Shown: piece after piece, positions 7,527-14,261 of the stretch
How the letters are laid out: each line of letters starts with the position of its first letter
Position numbering within the stretch: the stretch's first letter is position 1
Origin: a virus
IMG/VR virus record: IMGVR_UViG_3300030117_005432
Location: 1 to 43,970 of that record
Strand: one strand, 5' to 3'
DNA length: 43,970 nt
The notes under the pieces: generated by a model
Seen by the model: only the letters and a program-made list of their open reading frames with translations
What the model was told of the DNA's origin: nothing
Database searches by the model: none
Program-made: the position numbers and the translations under genes

Positions 7527-9467
7527 ATGGCAGATCAAAAACTTATTGATATTACTGATTTACTCAGACAAGAACAGCAAAAGACAACATCAGAACTTAT
7601 CACTACTCGACATTCCATACAAATGATGAGTAACGATATCGCTGAAGGTCTATCTTTTCTCCCATCAAAAGATGAATCGCAAGGCATGAGTGATATTCAA
7701 TCAATTGAATATTCATTGGAACTTGCAAATGTCAGAGATGATTTGAGAAATGGATTTCAATCAGTTGTTGATGCTGTTAGTGGACTTTCTGGGATATTAG
7801 AAAAAACCAAACAAGTTACGATTGAAAATAAAGGAATATTTTTATCTCGTTTACTGTCAAGAGAAACACAAGAGGAAGAGGAAAGAGAAAGTGATCAACA
7901 ACACGCTGAGATTATTGATGCTCTTGGTAAAGATGGTTCTGGTGAAGGTGGTGAAGATTCAAAAAAAGGTGGATTCCTTAAAAAAATGTTATCGGGAGTT
8001 GTGGGTTTTCCTATCAAAATGATTAAAGGACTTTTTTCTGCACTTGGTTCTGTTGGAAAACTTTTTTTAAAGTTTGGTGCTTTTTTACTGAAACCACTTG
8101 CATTTATTGGAACACTTGGTGGAGCATTAACAAGTACAGCTGCATTGGTAACAGGTTTAGGTGCTATTGCAGCACTCTTTGCAGGAGTTGGTGTTGCATC
8201 TTTTATGTTGACAGATGCAGAGTTTGACAAATTGAAAGAAGATATAGCAAAAGGTGTTGCAAACGTATTCTCAAAGATTGTATCTGGAGCGGTTGACATT
8301 TACAATGCATTTGTTCCAGAGTCAATGCAAGTTTCAGAAGCAGATAAACAAAAATTTGAAACTGCAACATTCACAGCAGTCAAAGATACCATTATAAGTA
8401 TCATTGATTTTGTCAAAGACATTTCGGATGCATTTGGTGAAGGTTTTATGAAAAACTTTGATGGTATTAAAACAAAGTTTGATGATTTCGTGACTAAAAT
8501 TGGACAAGTATACGATAAAATAACTGCACTTCTAGCAGATGCATTTGGTGATGGAAAGGGAAAAAACTCACTCATGTCCGTTGTTAAGTTATTAGGGGAT
8601 GGAATAGGTAAAGTTTTAAGTGGAGTGTTGAGTGTTGCTAATTTCCTATTAGATTTAATCATAGACCCAAAAACAACACTGAAAAATCTTGGTGATGATA
8701 TCGAAAAGTTTTTTAGTGATATTGGAACAAACATTAAGAACTTCTTCAAAGAGAGCATTGATAACTTTACAACTAAAATTAAAAACTTTTTTAGTGATAT
8801 TTTTTCAATTGATACCGATGCAATATTAGAAACAATAGCTCCAGAGGGTGGTCTTTTAAGAAAAGCATTAGATGCTACGGGTCTTACCGAACAATCACAA
8901 GAAAAAGAATTAGAAGAAATTGAAACTGCAATCAAAGAAGCACTAGACAGAATATCACGTTCAGAGGGTGGTGAGAATGTTTATTTTGGTAGAGAAGGTA
9001 AAGGTCGAGAAGAAGATGCAGAAAAGATTCAAGAATTAAAAACAAGAAAAGAAGGAATAATTAAAGGTTCTCTTGCAAGAGGTGGAGTGATAGTCAACAA
9101 ACCAGCTTATTTACCTTCATCTGGTGTTGTAATCGGTGAAAGTCCTGTCTTTTCTGGTAGAGGTCTTGCAAGAGGTGGTGTTGCAGTCCCAGATGGTGGT
9201 TCCGAAGCAGTCATTCCTTTTGACCAGAGAGGAATACAAATTATGACTGATGCGATTGGAAAACCAGTTGCAGGAGCTACTTTGAATGAACTACAAGTTG
9301 CAAGGACTATGGTAACAAATAATGTGTCTTCAGAACCAGTTGTAATTGATAACAGTCAACAACCCACCATTATTAATCAAACTAATGTATCATCCCCCCA
9401 AACCAGAGGTAATCCTTTGCCTGGAATGGGGAGAGATTTAGGTGTATCTCACTTGAGATACGGATGA
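7527..9467 (+). CDS. 29: Tail tape measure protein, gp29-like
   Basis: 646 residues (T4 gp29 is 590). It has an N-terminal helical region, an acidic linker, then a long hydrophobic stretch (residues ~150-230, with FLKFGAFLLKPLAFIGTLGG) and repeated amphipathic helices with FFSDI and KNFF motifs. That is the usual make-up of tape measures that set tail length and help DNA cross the inner membrane. The C-terminus is Gly-rich with ARGGVIVNKP and ARGGVAVPDG repeats. It starts 4 bases after the stop of the frameshifted gp26 extension and has no clear Shine-Dalgarno site, so coupling to that product is likely. Confidence 0.8.
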   Translation: MADQKLIDITDLLRQEQQKTTSELITTRHSIQMMSNDIAEGLSFLPSKDESQGMSDIQSIEYSLELANVRDDLRNGFQSVVDAVSGLSGILEKTKQVTIENKGIFLSRLLSRETQEEEERESDQQHAEIIDALGKDGSGEGGEDSKKGGFLKKMLSGVVGFPIKMIKGLFSALGSVGKLFLKFGAFLLKPLAFIGTLGGALTSTAALVTGLGAIAALFAGVGVASFMLTDAEFDKLKEDIAKGVANVFSKIVSGAVDIYNAFVPESMQVSEADKQKFETATFTAVKDTIISIIDFVKDISDAFGEGFMKNFDGIKTKFDDFVTKIGQVYDKITALLADAFGDGKGKNSLMSVVKLLGDGIGKVLSGVLSVANFLLDLIIDPKTTLKNLGDDIEKFFSDIGTNIKNFFKESIDNFTTKIKNFFSDIFSIDTDAILETIAPEGGLLRKALDATGLTEQSQEKELEEIETAIKEALDRISRSEGGENVYFGREGKGREEDAEKIQELKTRKEGIIKGSLARGGVIVNKPAYLPSSGVVIGESPVFSGRGLARGGVAVPDGGSEAVIPFDQRGIQIMTDAIGKPVAGATLNELQVARTMVTNNVSSEPVVIDNSQQPTIINQTNVSSPQTRGNPLPGMGRDLGVSHLRYG

Positions 9468-10367
9468 TTACGCTTCGGCGAGTTTCTTGAAGTAATCAAG
9501 ATTTTCATCGTCAGAAACTTCTTCCTCACGATAAGAAGAAGATGTCTCCATTGGTGTTCCTCCGTCAAACGGAACTTCCGATGAATCTACGGAAGATGGC
9601 GCTGACATCGCAGGAGATGGTGTATTACCAAGAACCACATCCAAACGAGTTTTCAACTCATCGTAGGACTTGAAGTTCTTCTGATCCAGAAACTCCTGAA
9701 GAGAGTGAGTTTCAGTATAAACCTTCTCCAACTTTGAATCATCATCAAAGAGAGGAGCCGCAGTGATAAACTCCGACTTGTCATAGTTAGAGAATCCGTC
9801 AACCTTACGAATCTTCAACTTGAAGTTCGCACCTTCCCAGAGATTGAATACATCTACTGGTGACTCATCCTCAAACTCAGGATTTGCCATCGAACTGATC
9901 TTGTCGAAGATTTTCTTTCCATAACGAAAAAGAAAAGTTTTACCTTCATTCTGAGGATTTGCCTTATCCTCAACAACATAGATGTTTGAGAAGTAGGTCA
10001 ACCTACGTTTCTGTTTGCGAGCAATCTCCTTGTTCGCTTCCACACCAGAGTTCCAAAGAGTGGAGTTATACTCCGCCAATGGGTCTTTCTGACCAAGAGT
10101 TGTCAGAGAGTTTTCGATGTACCAACCGCCTGGACCTTGAAATCCATGATTGAAAACACGGACAAATGCCATGTCATCGTTGTGTTGGTCCGGCAGAAAA
10201 CGAATGACCGCATATCCGTTTCCAGATTTATCGAGTTCTGCTTTCCAGAACCGATCATCGTCACCGAAGTTCTTCTGATTGTTTTGGGGATTGTTGATCT
10301 TCTCAACTTCTGACTGAAGTTTTTGAAGGCTGTTCTTACTGTTCTTTTTGAGTGTAGCAAATGACAT
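9468..10367 (-). CDS. 32: Single-stranded DNA-binding protein gp32
   Basis: 299 residues (T4 gp32 is 301). Clear family motifs: NGYAVIRFLPD, VFNHGFQGPGGWYIE, NEGKTFLFRYGKKIFDKI, and VFNLWEGANFKLKIRKVDGF. The C-terminus is acidic (EEEVSDDENLDYF), as needed for partner binding. The N-terminal basic segment serves cooperative binding. The protein has no cysteine at all, so the zinc site of T4 gp32 (His64, Cys77, Cys87, Cys90) is missing. It coats ssDNA in replication and recombination. Last in a gp33-gp59-gp32 operon, with a strong AAGGAG site before the ATG. Confidence 0.92.
   Translation of the reverse strand: MSFATLKKNSKNSLQKLQSEVEKINNPQNNQKNFGDDDRFWKAELDKSGNGYAVIRFLPDQHNDDMAFVRVFNHGFQGPGGWYIENSLTTLGQKDPLAEYNSTLWNSGVEANKEIARKQKRRLTYFSNIYVVEDKANPQNEGKTFLFRYGKKIFDKISSMANPEFEDESPVDVFNLWEGANFKLKIRKVDGFSNYDKSEFITAAPLFDDDSKLEKVYTETHSLQEFLDQKNFKSYDELKTRLDVVLGNTPSPAMSAPSSVDSSEVPFDGGTPMETSSSYREEEVSDDENLDYFKKLAEA
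9471..9480. terminator. Short UUCG-type hairpin at the convergent gene junction
   Basis: CGC-TTCG-GCG forms a 3-bp stem with a stable UUCG-type loop immediately past the plus-strand tape measure stop and inside the last codons of gp32. There is no T-run on either side. It may be a weak bidirectional pause or end point, or chance. Confidence 0.2.
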
Positions 10368-10405
10368 TTGATCTCCTTATTACTACGTGTTTCTGATTAT
10401 TCACA

Positions 10406-11020
10406 TTATTCATAATGCAATTCTACTTGTTTCTTCAGTATGTCTACATATTTCTGCTTATTCACAACCAAGAATGGCGCATACTTAATACACATACTAT
10501 ATAGGTTCGGCCATATGACCGACTCTTCTATCTTCTTATTGAAAACCGAAGAGAACCTAAGAATCGAGTCCATGATAATGAAGGACTCAATCGACAAATC
10601 TCCGCCAAATACCGAGCGAAGCACAGGTGGATGTTGACCATCCACACAATCAAAAAGTGTATTAAAATCATTATAATCATCAAGAATCTCATCAACCTCA
10701 TTCTCGAAAACATATGGAAGACTCTGGATTTTTGACTTCCATGAGATATAATTTTCTCTGCCTTCTGGACTTGTAAGATTACCAATCCAAAGGTCGCTTG
10801 ACTTAACGAAATTAGAGACAAAAAATTTAGTGAGGTCTTCTTCTTTATAAATTTTTGAAAGACGGACAAAATGATGTTTGTCCTTTCTGTTTTCAAACGA
10901 ACTTGCATTCGCTCTTACTTTACCCTTGAACTTGAAGTAATCATAATCAACCCTGTTGAAATGTTGTTTCAACGACAAATACTTTTGATATACTTCAAAA
11001 GGAGTCACCTTTGGAATCAT
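10406..11020 (-). CDS. 59: Loader of replicative helicase gp59
   Basis: 204 residues (T4 gp59 is 217). It follows the T4 pattern throughout: an N-terminal VYQKYLSLKQHF helix, FFVSNFVKSSDLWIGNLTSP in the middle and DLSIESFIIMDSILRF in the C-terminal half. gp59 loads the gp41 helicase on gp32-covered forks. Synteny with gp33 upstream and gp32 downstream matches T4. The start overlaps the gp33 stop by ATGA. Confidence 0.88.
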   Translation of the reverse strand: MIPKVTPFEVYQKYLSLKQHFNRVDYDYFKFKGKVRANASSFENRKDKHHFVRLSKIYKEEDLTKFFVSNFVKSSDLWIGNLTSPEGRENYISWKSKIQSLPYVFENEVDEILDDYNDFNTLFDCVDGQHPPVLRSVFGGDLSIESFIIMDSILRFSSVFNKKIEESVIWPNLYSMCIKYAPFLVVNKQKYVDILKKQVELHYE

Positions 11021-11253
11021 ATAGGGAGTTTTGCTGTTTTCGGTAAAAAGTGCAATTGTTCCGCTTCTTCACGAAGTTTCATTTTCAAGTTTGCGTTTAT
11101 CAACTTTGCAATCGTTTCCGATTCCAGTTTGTTTTCGTCAGCATGGTGAAGAATGGCATCAAGATACTTCATACCTGTTCTCTCAACCAATTCTTCAACC
11201 TCTTGATTATACTGACTTGATGTATACACGTTTAATGTTTGTTCCATATTCAT
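11017..11253 (-). CDS. 33: Late transcription coactivator gp33
   Basis: 78 residues (T4 gp33 is 112). The core EVEELVERTGMKYLDAILHH and the C-terminal KLREEAEQLHFLPKTAKLPI match gp33, which binds the RNA polymerase beta flap and links it to the sliding clamp for late transcription. A consensus sigma70 promoter ends only ~12 bases upstream of the ATG, so the mRNA would have almost no leader. A second possible start is the ATG at 11247. Confidence 0.87.
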   Translation of the reverse strand: MNMEQTLNVYTSSQYNQEVEELVERTGMKYLDAILHHADENKLESETIAKLINANLKMKLREEAEQLHFLPKTAKLPI

Positions 11254-11264
11254 TTTATAACCAT

Positions 11265-11292
11265 ATTATATCATTATTAACAAAAGTGTCAA
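11265..11292 (-). promoter_or_regulatory. Consensus sigma70 (early) promoter for gp33-59-32
   Basis: On the minus strand TTGACA (11292-11287), a 16-bp spacer, then TATAAT (11270-11265). Both hexamers match the consensus perfectly. The predicted start near 11258 leaves a ~5-base leader before the gp33 ATG. Confidence 0.75.
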
Positions 11293-11294
11293 GT

Positions 11295-11669
11295 TTATTC
11301 TGCTGGTTTTTCTTTAAGGTCTTGACTCTCTTTATGCTCTGGGTCATCCTTATCCTTAAACCAGTAATCAGTCGATTTTGCTAATACCGCAACATAGGCT
11401 CCAACCATGATATTAACCAAATCTCTCGATGCTTGAGGTAACTCAGCATAGAATAATAACCAAACCAAAAAAATGAACGTTGTAACTATAATCAAAGAAA
11501 GAACAAATCTAGCATACCAATTCATTTTTTTGCGTTTTTCAACATTGTTGTGATTTAACGCCTCCATTGGATTTTGTTCCCATAATTTTTTTTCTTCATA
11601 TTCTACCATTTCTTCAACTGAATCAATTGTTCCATCATCACTATCGTTTTTCTTCTTAAATATAGCCAT
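11295..11669 (-). CDS. Small membrane protein with two predicted TM helices (possible holin)
   Basis: 124 residues. A charged N-terminal half (many Glu/Lys) is followed by MNWYARFVLSLIIVTTFIFL as one membrane segment and a second hydrophobic helix (RDLVNIMVGAYVAVLAKSTD). The tail is short and highly charged. Two-helix proteins of this size with charged tails are often holins or phage membrane proteins, but no family motif proves it. An AGGA ribosome site lies before the ATG at 11669. The gene directly follows the terminator of the tmRNA coding piece. Confidence 0.65.
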   Translation of the reverse strand: MAIFKKKNDSDDGTIDSVEEMVEYEEKKLWEQNPMEALNHNNVEKRKKMNWYARFVLSLIIVTTFIFLVWLLFYAELPQASRDLVNIMVGAYVAVLAKSTDYWFKDKDDPEHKESQDLKEKPAE

Positions 11670-11685
11670 GATTATTCCTAAAATT

Positions 11686-11721
11686 AAAAAGGTGAGGGTC
11701 TTCTGTTCCCAAGTGACCCTC
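11686..11721 (-). terminator. Hairpin and T-run after the tmRNA coding piece
   Basis: Stem GAGGGTC (11721-11715) with GACCCTC (11700-11694), 14-base loop, then ACC and TTTTT (11690-11686) and more T. It fits a rho-independent terminator and may also be the last helix of the tmRNA coding piece. Confidence 0.65.
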
Positions 11722-11881
11722 TGTACTCGGCTATCGGTTACGCAGCAATTGCGTAATATTCCGATGCAGATGTATAATCAGCGTTATTTGCGATTATGTT
11801 TAGTTGCACTTTCACAGTCGTTGCTCAACTGGATACCTCCTTACATGACCTAATCGACCAATCGAATACCTTGACATCCCC
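11690..11881 (-). ncRNA. ssrA: Permuted two-piece tmRNA, coding (mRNA-like) piece
   Basis: On the minus strand it begins GGGGATG at 11881, which pairs over 7 bp with the acceptor piece 3' strand CATCTCC (11987-11981), including a G3-U70 wobble, the alanine identity pair. Then comes GGTATTCGATTGG, like the conserved GGATTCGACGG of tmRNAs. The resume codon is GCA at 11791-11789, preceded by TAATC. The tag reads ANNADYTSASEYYAIAA and ends at the TAA at 11740-11738. A 7-bp hairpin GAGGGTC/GACCCTC (11721-11694) closes the piece. The 3' end is approximate. Together with SmpB of the host it would rescue stalled ribosomes and tag proteins for proteolysis. Confidence 0.92.
11738..11791 (-). CDS. tmRNA-encoded proteolysis tag
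   Basis: Seventeen codons from the resume GCA to TAA give ANNADYTSASEYYAIAA. The C-terminal YAIAA is a ClpXP-type degron like the LAA/VAA ends of bacterial tags. The tag is longer than the E. coli one (ANDENYALAA). It is read only during trans-translation, not from its own start codon. Confidence 0.85.
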   Translation of the reverse strand, partial: ANNADYTSASEYYAIAA

Positions 11882-11882
11882 A

Positions 11883-11969
11883 TCAAAATAACACGAACCC
11901 CAGCGCCCATATTATGAAAGCACAAATTCCAAATATAAGGAATGAGAGTAAAATATCGTGTCCGTCCAT
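11883..11969 (-). CDS. 28-residue membrane microprotein inside the tmRNA intervening spacer
   Basis: ATG at 11969, TGA at 11885-11883. The N-terminus is MDGHD, followed by one hydrophobic helix (ILLSFLIFGICAFIIW, then ALGFVLF). AAGG lies 4 bases before the ATG, just after the CCA end of the acceptor piece. The frame fills 87 of the 95 bases between the acceptor CCA and the G1 of the coding piece. No homologue is known to me. AT-rich DNA readily gives hydrophobic codons, so translation is a hypothesis, though the clean start, ribosome site and single helix favour it. Confidence 0.5.
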   Translation of the reverse strand: MDGHDILLSFLIFGICAFIIWALGFVLF

Positions 11970-11976
11970 GTTACCT

Positions 11977-12035
11977 TGGTGGAGATGGCCGGAATCGAAC
12001 CGGCGTCTTAATCGCTATCCATGCATATCCACAGT
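11977..12035 (-). ncRNA. ssrA: Permuted two-piece tmRNA, acceptor piece
   Basis: The 3' end reads CATCTCC-A-CCA (11987-11977), with CCA encoded. The T arm is GCCGG-TTCGATT-CCGGC (12004-11988). Upstream, ACTG (12035-12032), GATA (12029-12026) and TGCATG (12025-12020) can pair with CAGT, TATC and CATGTA of the coding piece to make helix 2. There is no anticodon arm or D arm here, so this is not an ordinary tRNA. The 5' end is approximate. The piece overlaps the last ~20 bases of the nuclease gene. The gene order acceptor-spacer-coding is the permuted order known from alphaproteobacteria and some cyanobacteria. Confidence 0.9.
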
Positions 12036-12764
12036 ATCAGAAATATTTATTTGTTTTTGTTTTCGTTGATAGTGAAAAGCGTCAGCAATTGACTTTAACC
12101 TACGAATGTAATCCAGAGGATTGTAAACTCTCCAATCTATGTAAATGTCTTGATCCATGAAAGGATTTGGTTTTCTTGAGTCAAACCGAATAAAAGAACA
12201 AATTACAATATTCTTTGGAATCATTCCGTAAAGTTCATACAACATTCTACTGTATGCGGTTCCTTGTAGAATGTACGACAACATGATTTCTTCTTTCTTG
12301 ATGTAAGTGGCTGTCTTCCAATCGATGATAGACAACTCACCTTGGTAATCTGCTACTAGGTCAGACGTTCCTGCAAGTCCAAGTGAATCAGACCACATAC
12401 CAAGTTCAATACCACGAATATTATCAACTCGTTCATCAATCTGTTTCAGTCCAAGTTGAATCAGTTCACGATTCTCTTGAGGAACACCCTCAAAGTAAGT
12501 ATCATCACCACGAAGATATTTTTCAATGGAGTTATGAATACGAGTTCCACGACTTGCAGCCCTTGTGGAAATTTTCTTCGCTTCTTCTTCTCCTATTCTT
12601 TGTTTCCACGCATCAATGCCTGGTTTTGTTACCATGTAATATAACATATTGGTTACGGATGCATACGTTCCGTTTGGACCATGATATACTCTATCACTTC
12701 CCGAATTATCTTGTTCTAAGAGATGTTTTTTATTTTCAAGAAGATCATAATTAAATTGTTTCAT
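12015..12764 (-). CDS. RecB/Cas4-like PD-(D/E)xK exonuclease
   Basis: 249 residues. The motifs SRGTRIHNSIEKYL (H77), GLAGTSDLVADY (D135) and LSIIDWKTA (D148, K150) are those of the RecB-like nuclease group that includes MGME1-type and Cas4-type exonucleases. An N-terminal YASVTNMLYYM segment is also typical. Such a gene is common in marine T4-like phages and probably acts in DNA recombination or degradation. Its last seven codons and stop are shared with the acceptor piece of the tmRNA, which limits change at its C-terminus. Confidence 0.85.
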   Translation of the reverse strand: MKQFNYDLLENKKHLLEQDNSGSDRVYHGPNGTYASVTNMLYYMVTKPGIDAWKQRIGEEEAKKISTRAASRGTRIHNSIEKYLRGDDTYFEGVPQENRELIQLGLKQIDERVDNIRGIELGMWSDSLGLAGTSDLVADYQGELSIIDWKTATYIKKEEIMLSYILQGTAYSRMLYELYGMIPKNIVICSFIRFDSRKPNPFMDQDIYIDWRVYNPLDYIRRLKSIADAFHYQRKQKQINISDTVDMHG

Positions 12765-12765
12765 G

Positions 12766-13110
12766 TTATTTTTTATTCATCATTTCTTCATATTCTTGTT
12801 GAACACACATTGGTAATGTCGCTTGTGCTATCAACACCGCTTGTGCATGAGATGCGTTATCCAACATTTCTTCATATGTTAGAGAATGTCTCATAGCATC
12901 GACTACACAACCACACACATTTTTTACATTATCAGGCCACATATCATTTGTAAATGGTACTTGGTTATATTCTGTTGCTTCATAACAACCATTGATATAT
13001 CCATAAATGAAAGTTGAAGGATACCAATAAGGTGTTTTTCCGTCTGGGTGACCATATAATAAAGACATTGTATATAATAATAACAAAAATGTCAAGACAA
13101 TTTTTTTCAC
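12766..13110 (-). CDS. Small secreted protein with signal peptide, unknown
   Basis: 114 residues. The start MKKIVLTFLLLLYTMSLLYG is a signal peptide with likely cleavage after about residue 20. The mature part has four cysteines (CYEA, CGC, MCVQQ) and no domain that I recognise. An RBS/start overlap (ATGA) with the oxygenase gene upstream indicates coupled translation. It probably acts in the periplasm. A similar but unrelated-looking secreted gene lies at 15855-16130. Confidence 0.7.
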   Translation of the reverse strand: MKKIVLTFLLLLYTMSLLYGHPDGKTPYWYPSTFIYGYINGCYEATEYNQVPFTNDMWPDNVKNVCGCVVDAMRHSLTYEEMLDNASHAQAVLIAQATLPMCVQQEYEEMMNKK

Positions 13111-14222
13111 GCAACCATCCTTTCTTCTGTTTTAATATAAGATTCTTCTGGGTTACTTGGATTCATGTTCATCCATTTTCCCCACTCATCATAATAATGT
13201 CGCATACCGACTTCATCATGAATTGTATTATTTTCGTGTCTCCCATGTAGAATTCGTCTTTCCTCAGCGTGACTATGCATAGAGCCTTGTTGAGTAGTCA
13301 CTGCAAGTAAATCTTCATGCAGATTTCTACCAAACGGACCCCATATAGAATTGTGATGCCTTTGACGAATTAATCTTTGTTCTGGTGTGTCCGATTTCAA
13401 TCCCAATCCACGAAACTCAATCATCACTTTGTCTGGACTCAACGGAGTCATGACATCTACACGTAATGCCGAACCTCTTAGGTTGAAGTTGATGCCTGGA
13501 AACATATCAATCATCTCCCAATGATTTGTTGGTAGATAAGGAAAAGATAATTCTTCTCTTGACTCAAATCCTTCGTACTGATCGTACTGGACTTCAAAAG
13601 AACCAACATTGACATGACCATTATTGAAACACTTGTTCTCCCTTGCAAAATAGGAGTCATTGAAACCTGTTATTCTATTATGAAAATGTAGATAGTCGTG
13701 ATAGAACTCAGAGTTGGTATCATGCCATAATTTGTAATTACAAGGAATTATAGCCTTGTGATAATGAAATACATCTAAAGGTTCTGCATTGAGTGATTCT
13801 TTCATACAGTTGAAAGAACCATCAACCCATTCATCCATTGTAGGTGGATTATCATTTAATGTTACCCAAACAAATCCACCAAACTTTATGTCAGAATGAA
13901 AAAATTTTGGAGAATCTTGAAATCCAATTTCTGGACCTATGTTTCCTCTTGGTCTTCTCTCAAAGGTATTTTTTATTGCATGAATAGTATTACCTTCTTC
14001 TCTGAAAACCAAAACAGATTCACCAGCAATTGTTGTTGTTCTAAAGTCACCTGCTCCTGGCAACTCAGATTCATGACAAACAGGAATCCAGACATTTCTA
14101 AAGATAGTATTCATTTCCTTCTTGAAAATGTTTTCGTCTGAATAAATTTTACTACTTACGTATTCTCCGACTTCCAACTGGCCGGGAACCTGTTTCCATT
14201 TAGTGTGATTTCTTGCGGGCAT
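13107..14222 (-). CDS. Ring-hydroxylating (Rieske) dioxygenase alpha-subunit homologue lacking Rieske ligands
   Basis: 371 residues. Overall layout follows Rieske oxygenases: the N-terminal FRNVWIPVCHESELPGAGDF, GESVLVFREEGNTIHAI and FGGFVWVTLNDNPP strands, then a catalytic domain with CNYKLWHDTNSEFYHDYLHF carrying H175, H179 and H181 as candidate iron ligands. The Rieske centre needs C-x-H and C-x2-H; the matching region (residues 83-116, with NTFERRPRGN) has no cysteine. So the [2Fe-2S] cluster is probably absent. Phage use is unknown; a decayed, repurposed or partner-dependent oxygenase are all possible. A hairpin precedes the ATG and no ribosome site is evident. Confidence 0.75.
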   Translation of the reverse strand: MPARNHTKWKQVPGQLEVGEYVSSKIYSDENIFKKEMNTIFRNVWIPVCHESELPGAGDFRTTTIAGESVLVFREEGNTIHAIKNTFERRPRGNIGPEIGFQDSPKFFHSDIKFGGFVWVTLNDNPPTMDEWVDGSFNCMKESLNAEPLDVFHYHKAIIPCNYKLWHDTNSEFYHDYLHFHNRITGFNDSYFARENKCFNNGHVNVGSFEVQYDQYEGFESREELSFPYLPTNHWEMIDMFPGINFNLRGSALRVDVMTPLSPDKVMIEFRGLGLKSDTPEQRLIRQRHHNSIWGPFGRNLHEDLLAVTTQQGSMHSHAEERRILHGRHENNTIHDEVGMRHYYDEWGKWMNMNPSNPEESYIKTEERMVA

Positions 14223-14228
14223 ATTTTT

Positions 14229-14255
14229 GCGGAGAACCTTATTGGGATTCTCCGC
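14229..14255 (-). promoter_or_regulatory. Hairpin in the leader of the oxygenase gene
   Basis: GCGGAGAA (14229-14236) pairs with TTCTCCGC (14248-14255), an 8-bp perfect stem with an 11-base loop. It lies between phoH and the oxygenase, ending 6 bases before the oxygenase ATG. There is no T-run after it on the minus strand (AAAAAT follows), so it is more likely an RNA processing or translation control element than a terminator. Confidence 0.4.
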
Positions 14256-14261
14256 TCTAGG

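Noticed and set aside
8300-8935. A 211-codon minus-strand frame
   Set aside because: Antisense to the tape measure gene; composition is that of shadow coding.
11977-12050. An ordinary tRNA on the minus strand (T arm and CCA)
   Set aside because: No anticodon arm or D arm fits upstream. The acceptor strand instead pairs with GGGGATG at 11881 downstream, which is the permuted tmRNA layout.
12735-12764. RecB-like nuclease start MKQFNYDLLE as another capsid leader
   Set aside because: It resembles the leader by chance: related nucleases start with similar MKxFxY and the gene is in a replication operon.
13070-13100. TTGACA and TATACA near the secreted gene at 13110
   Set aside because: Spacer is only 15 bp and the match arises within signal-peptide codons.
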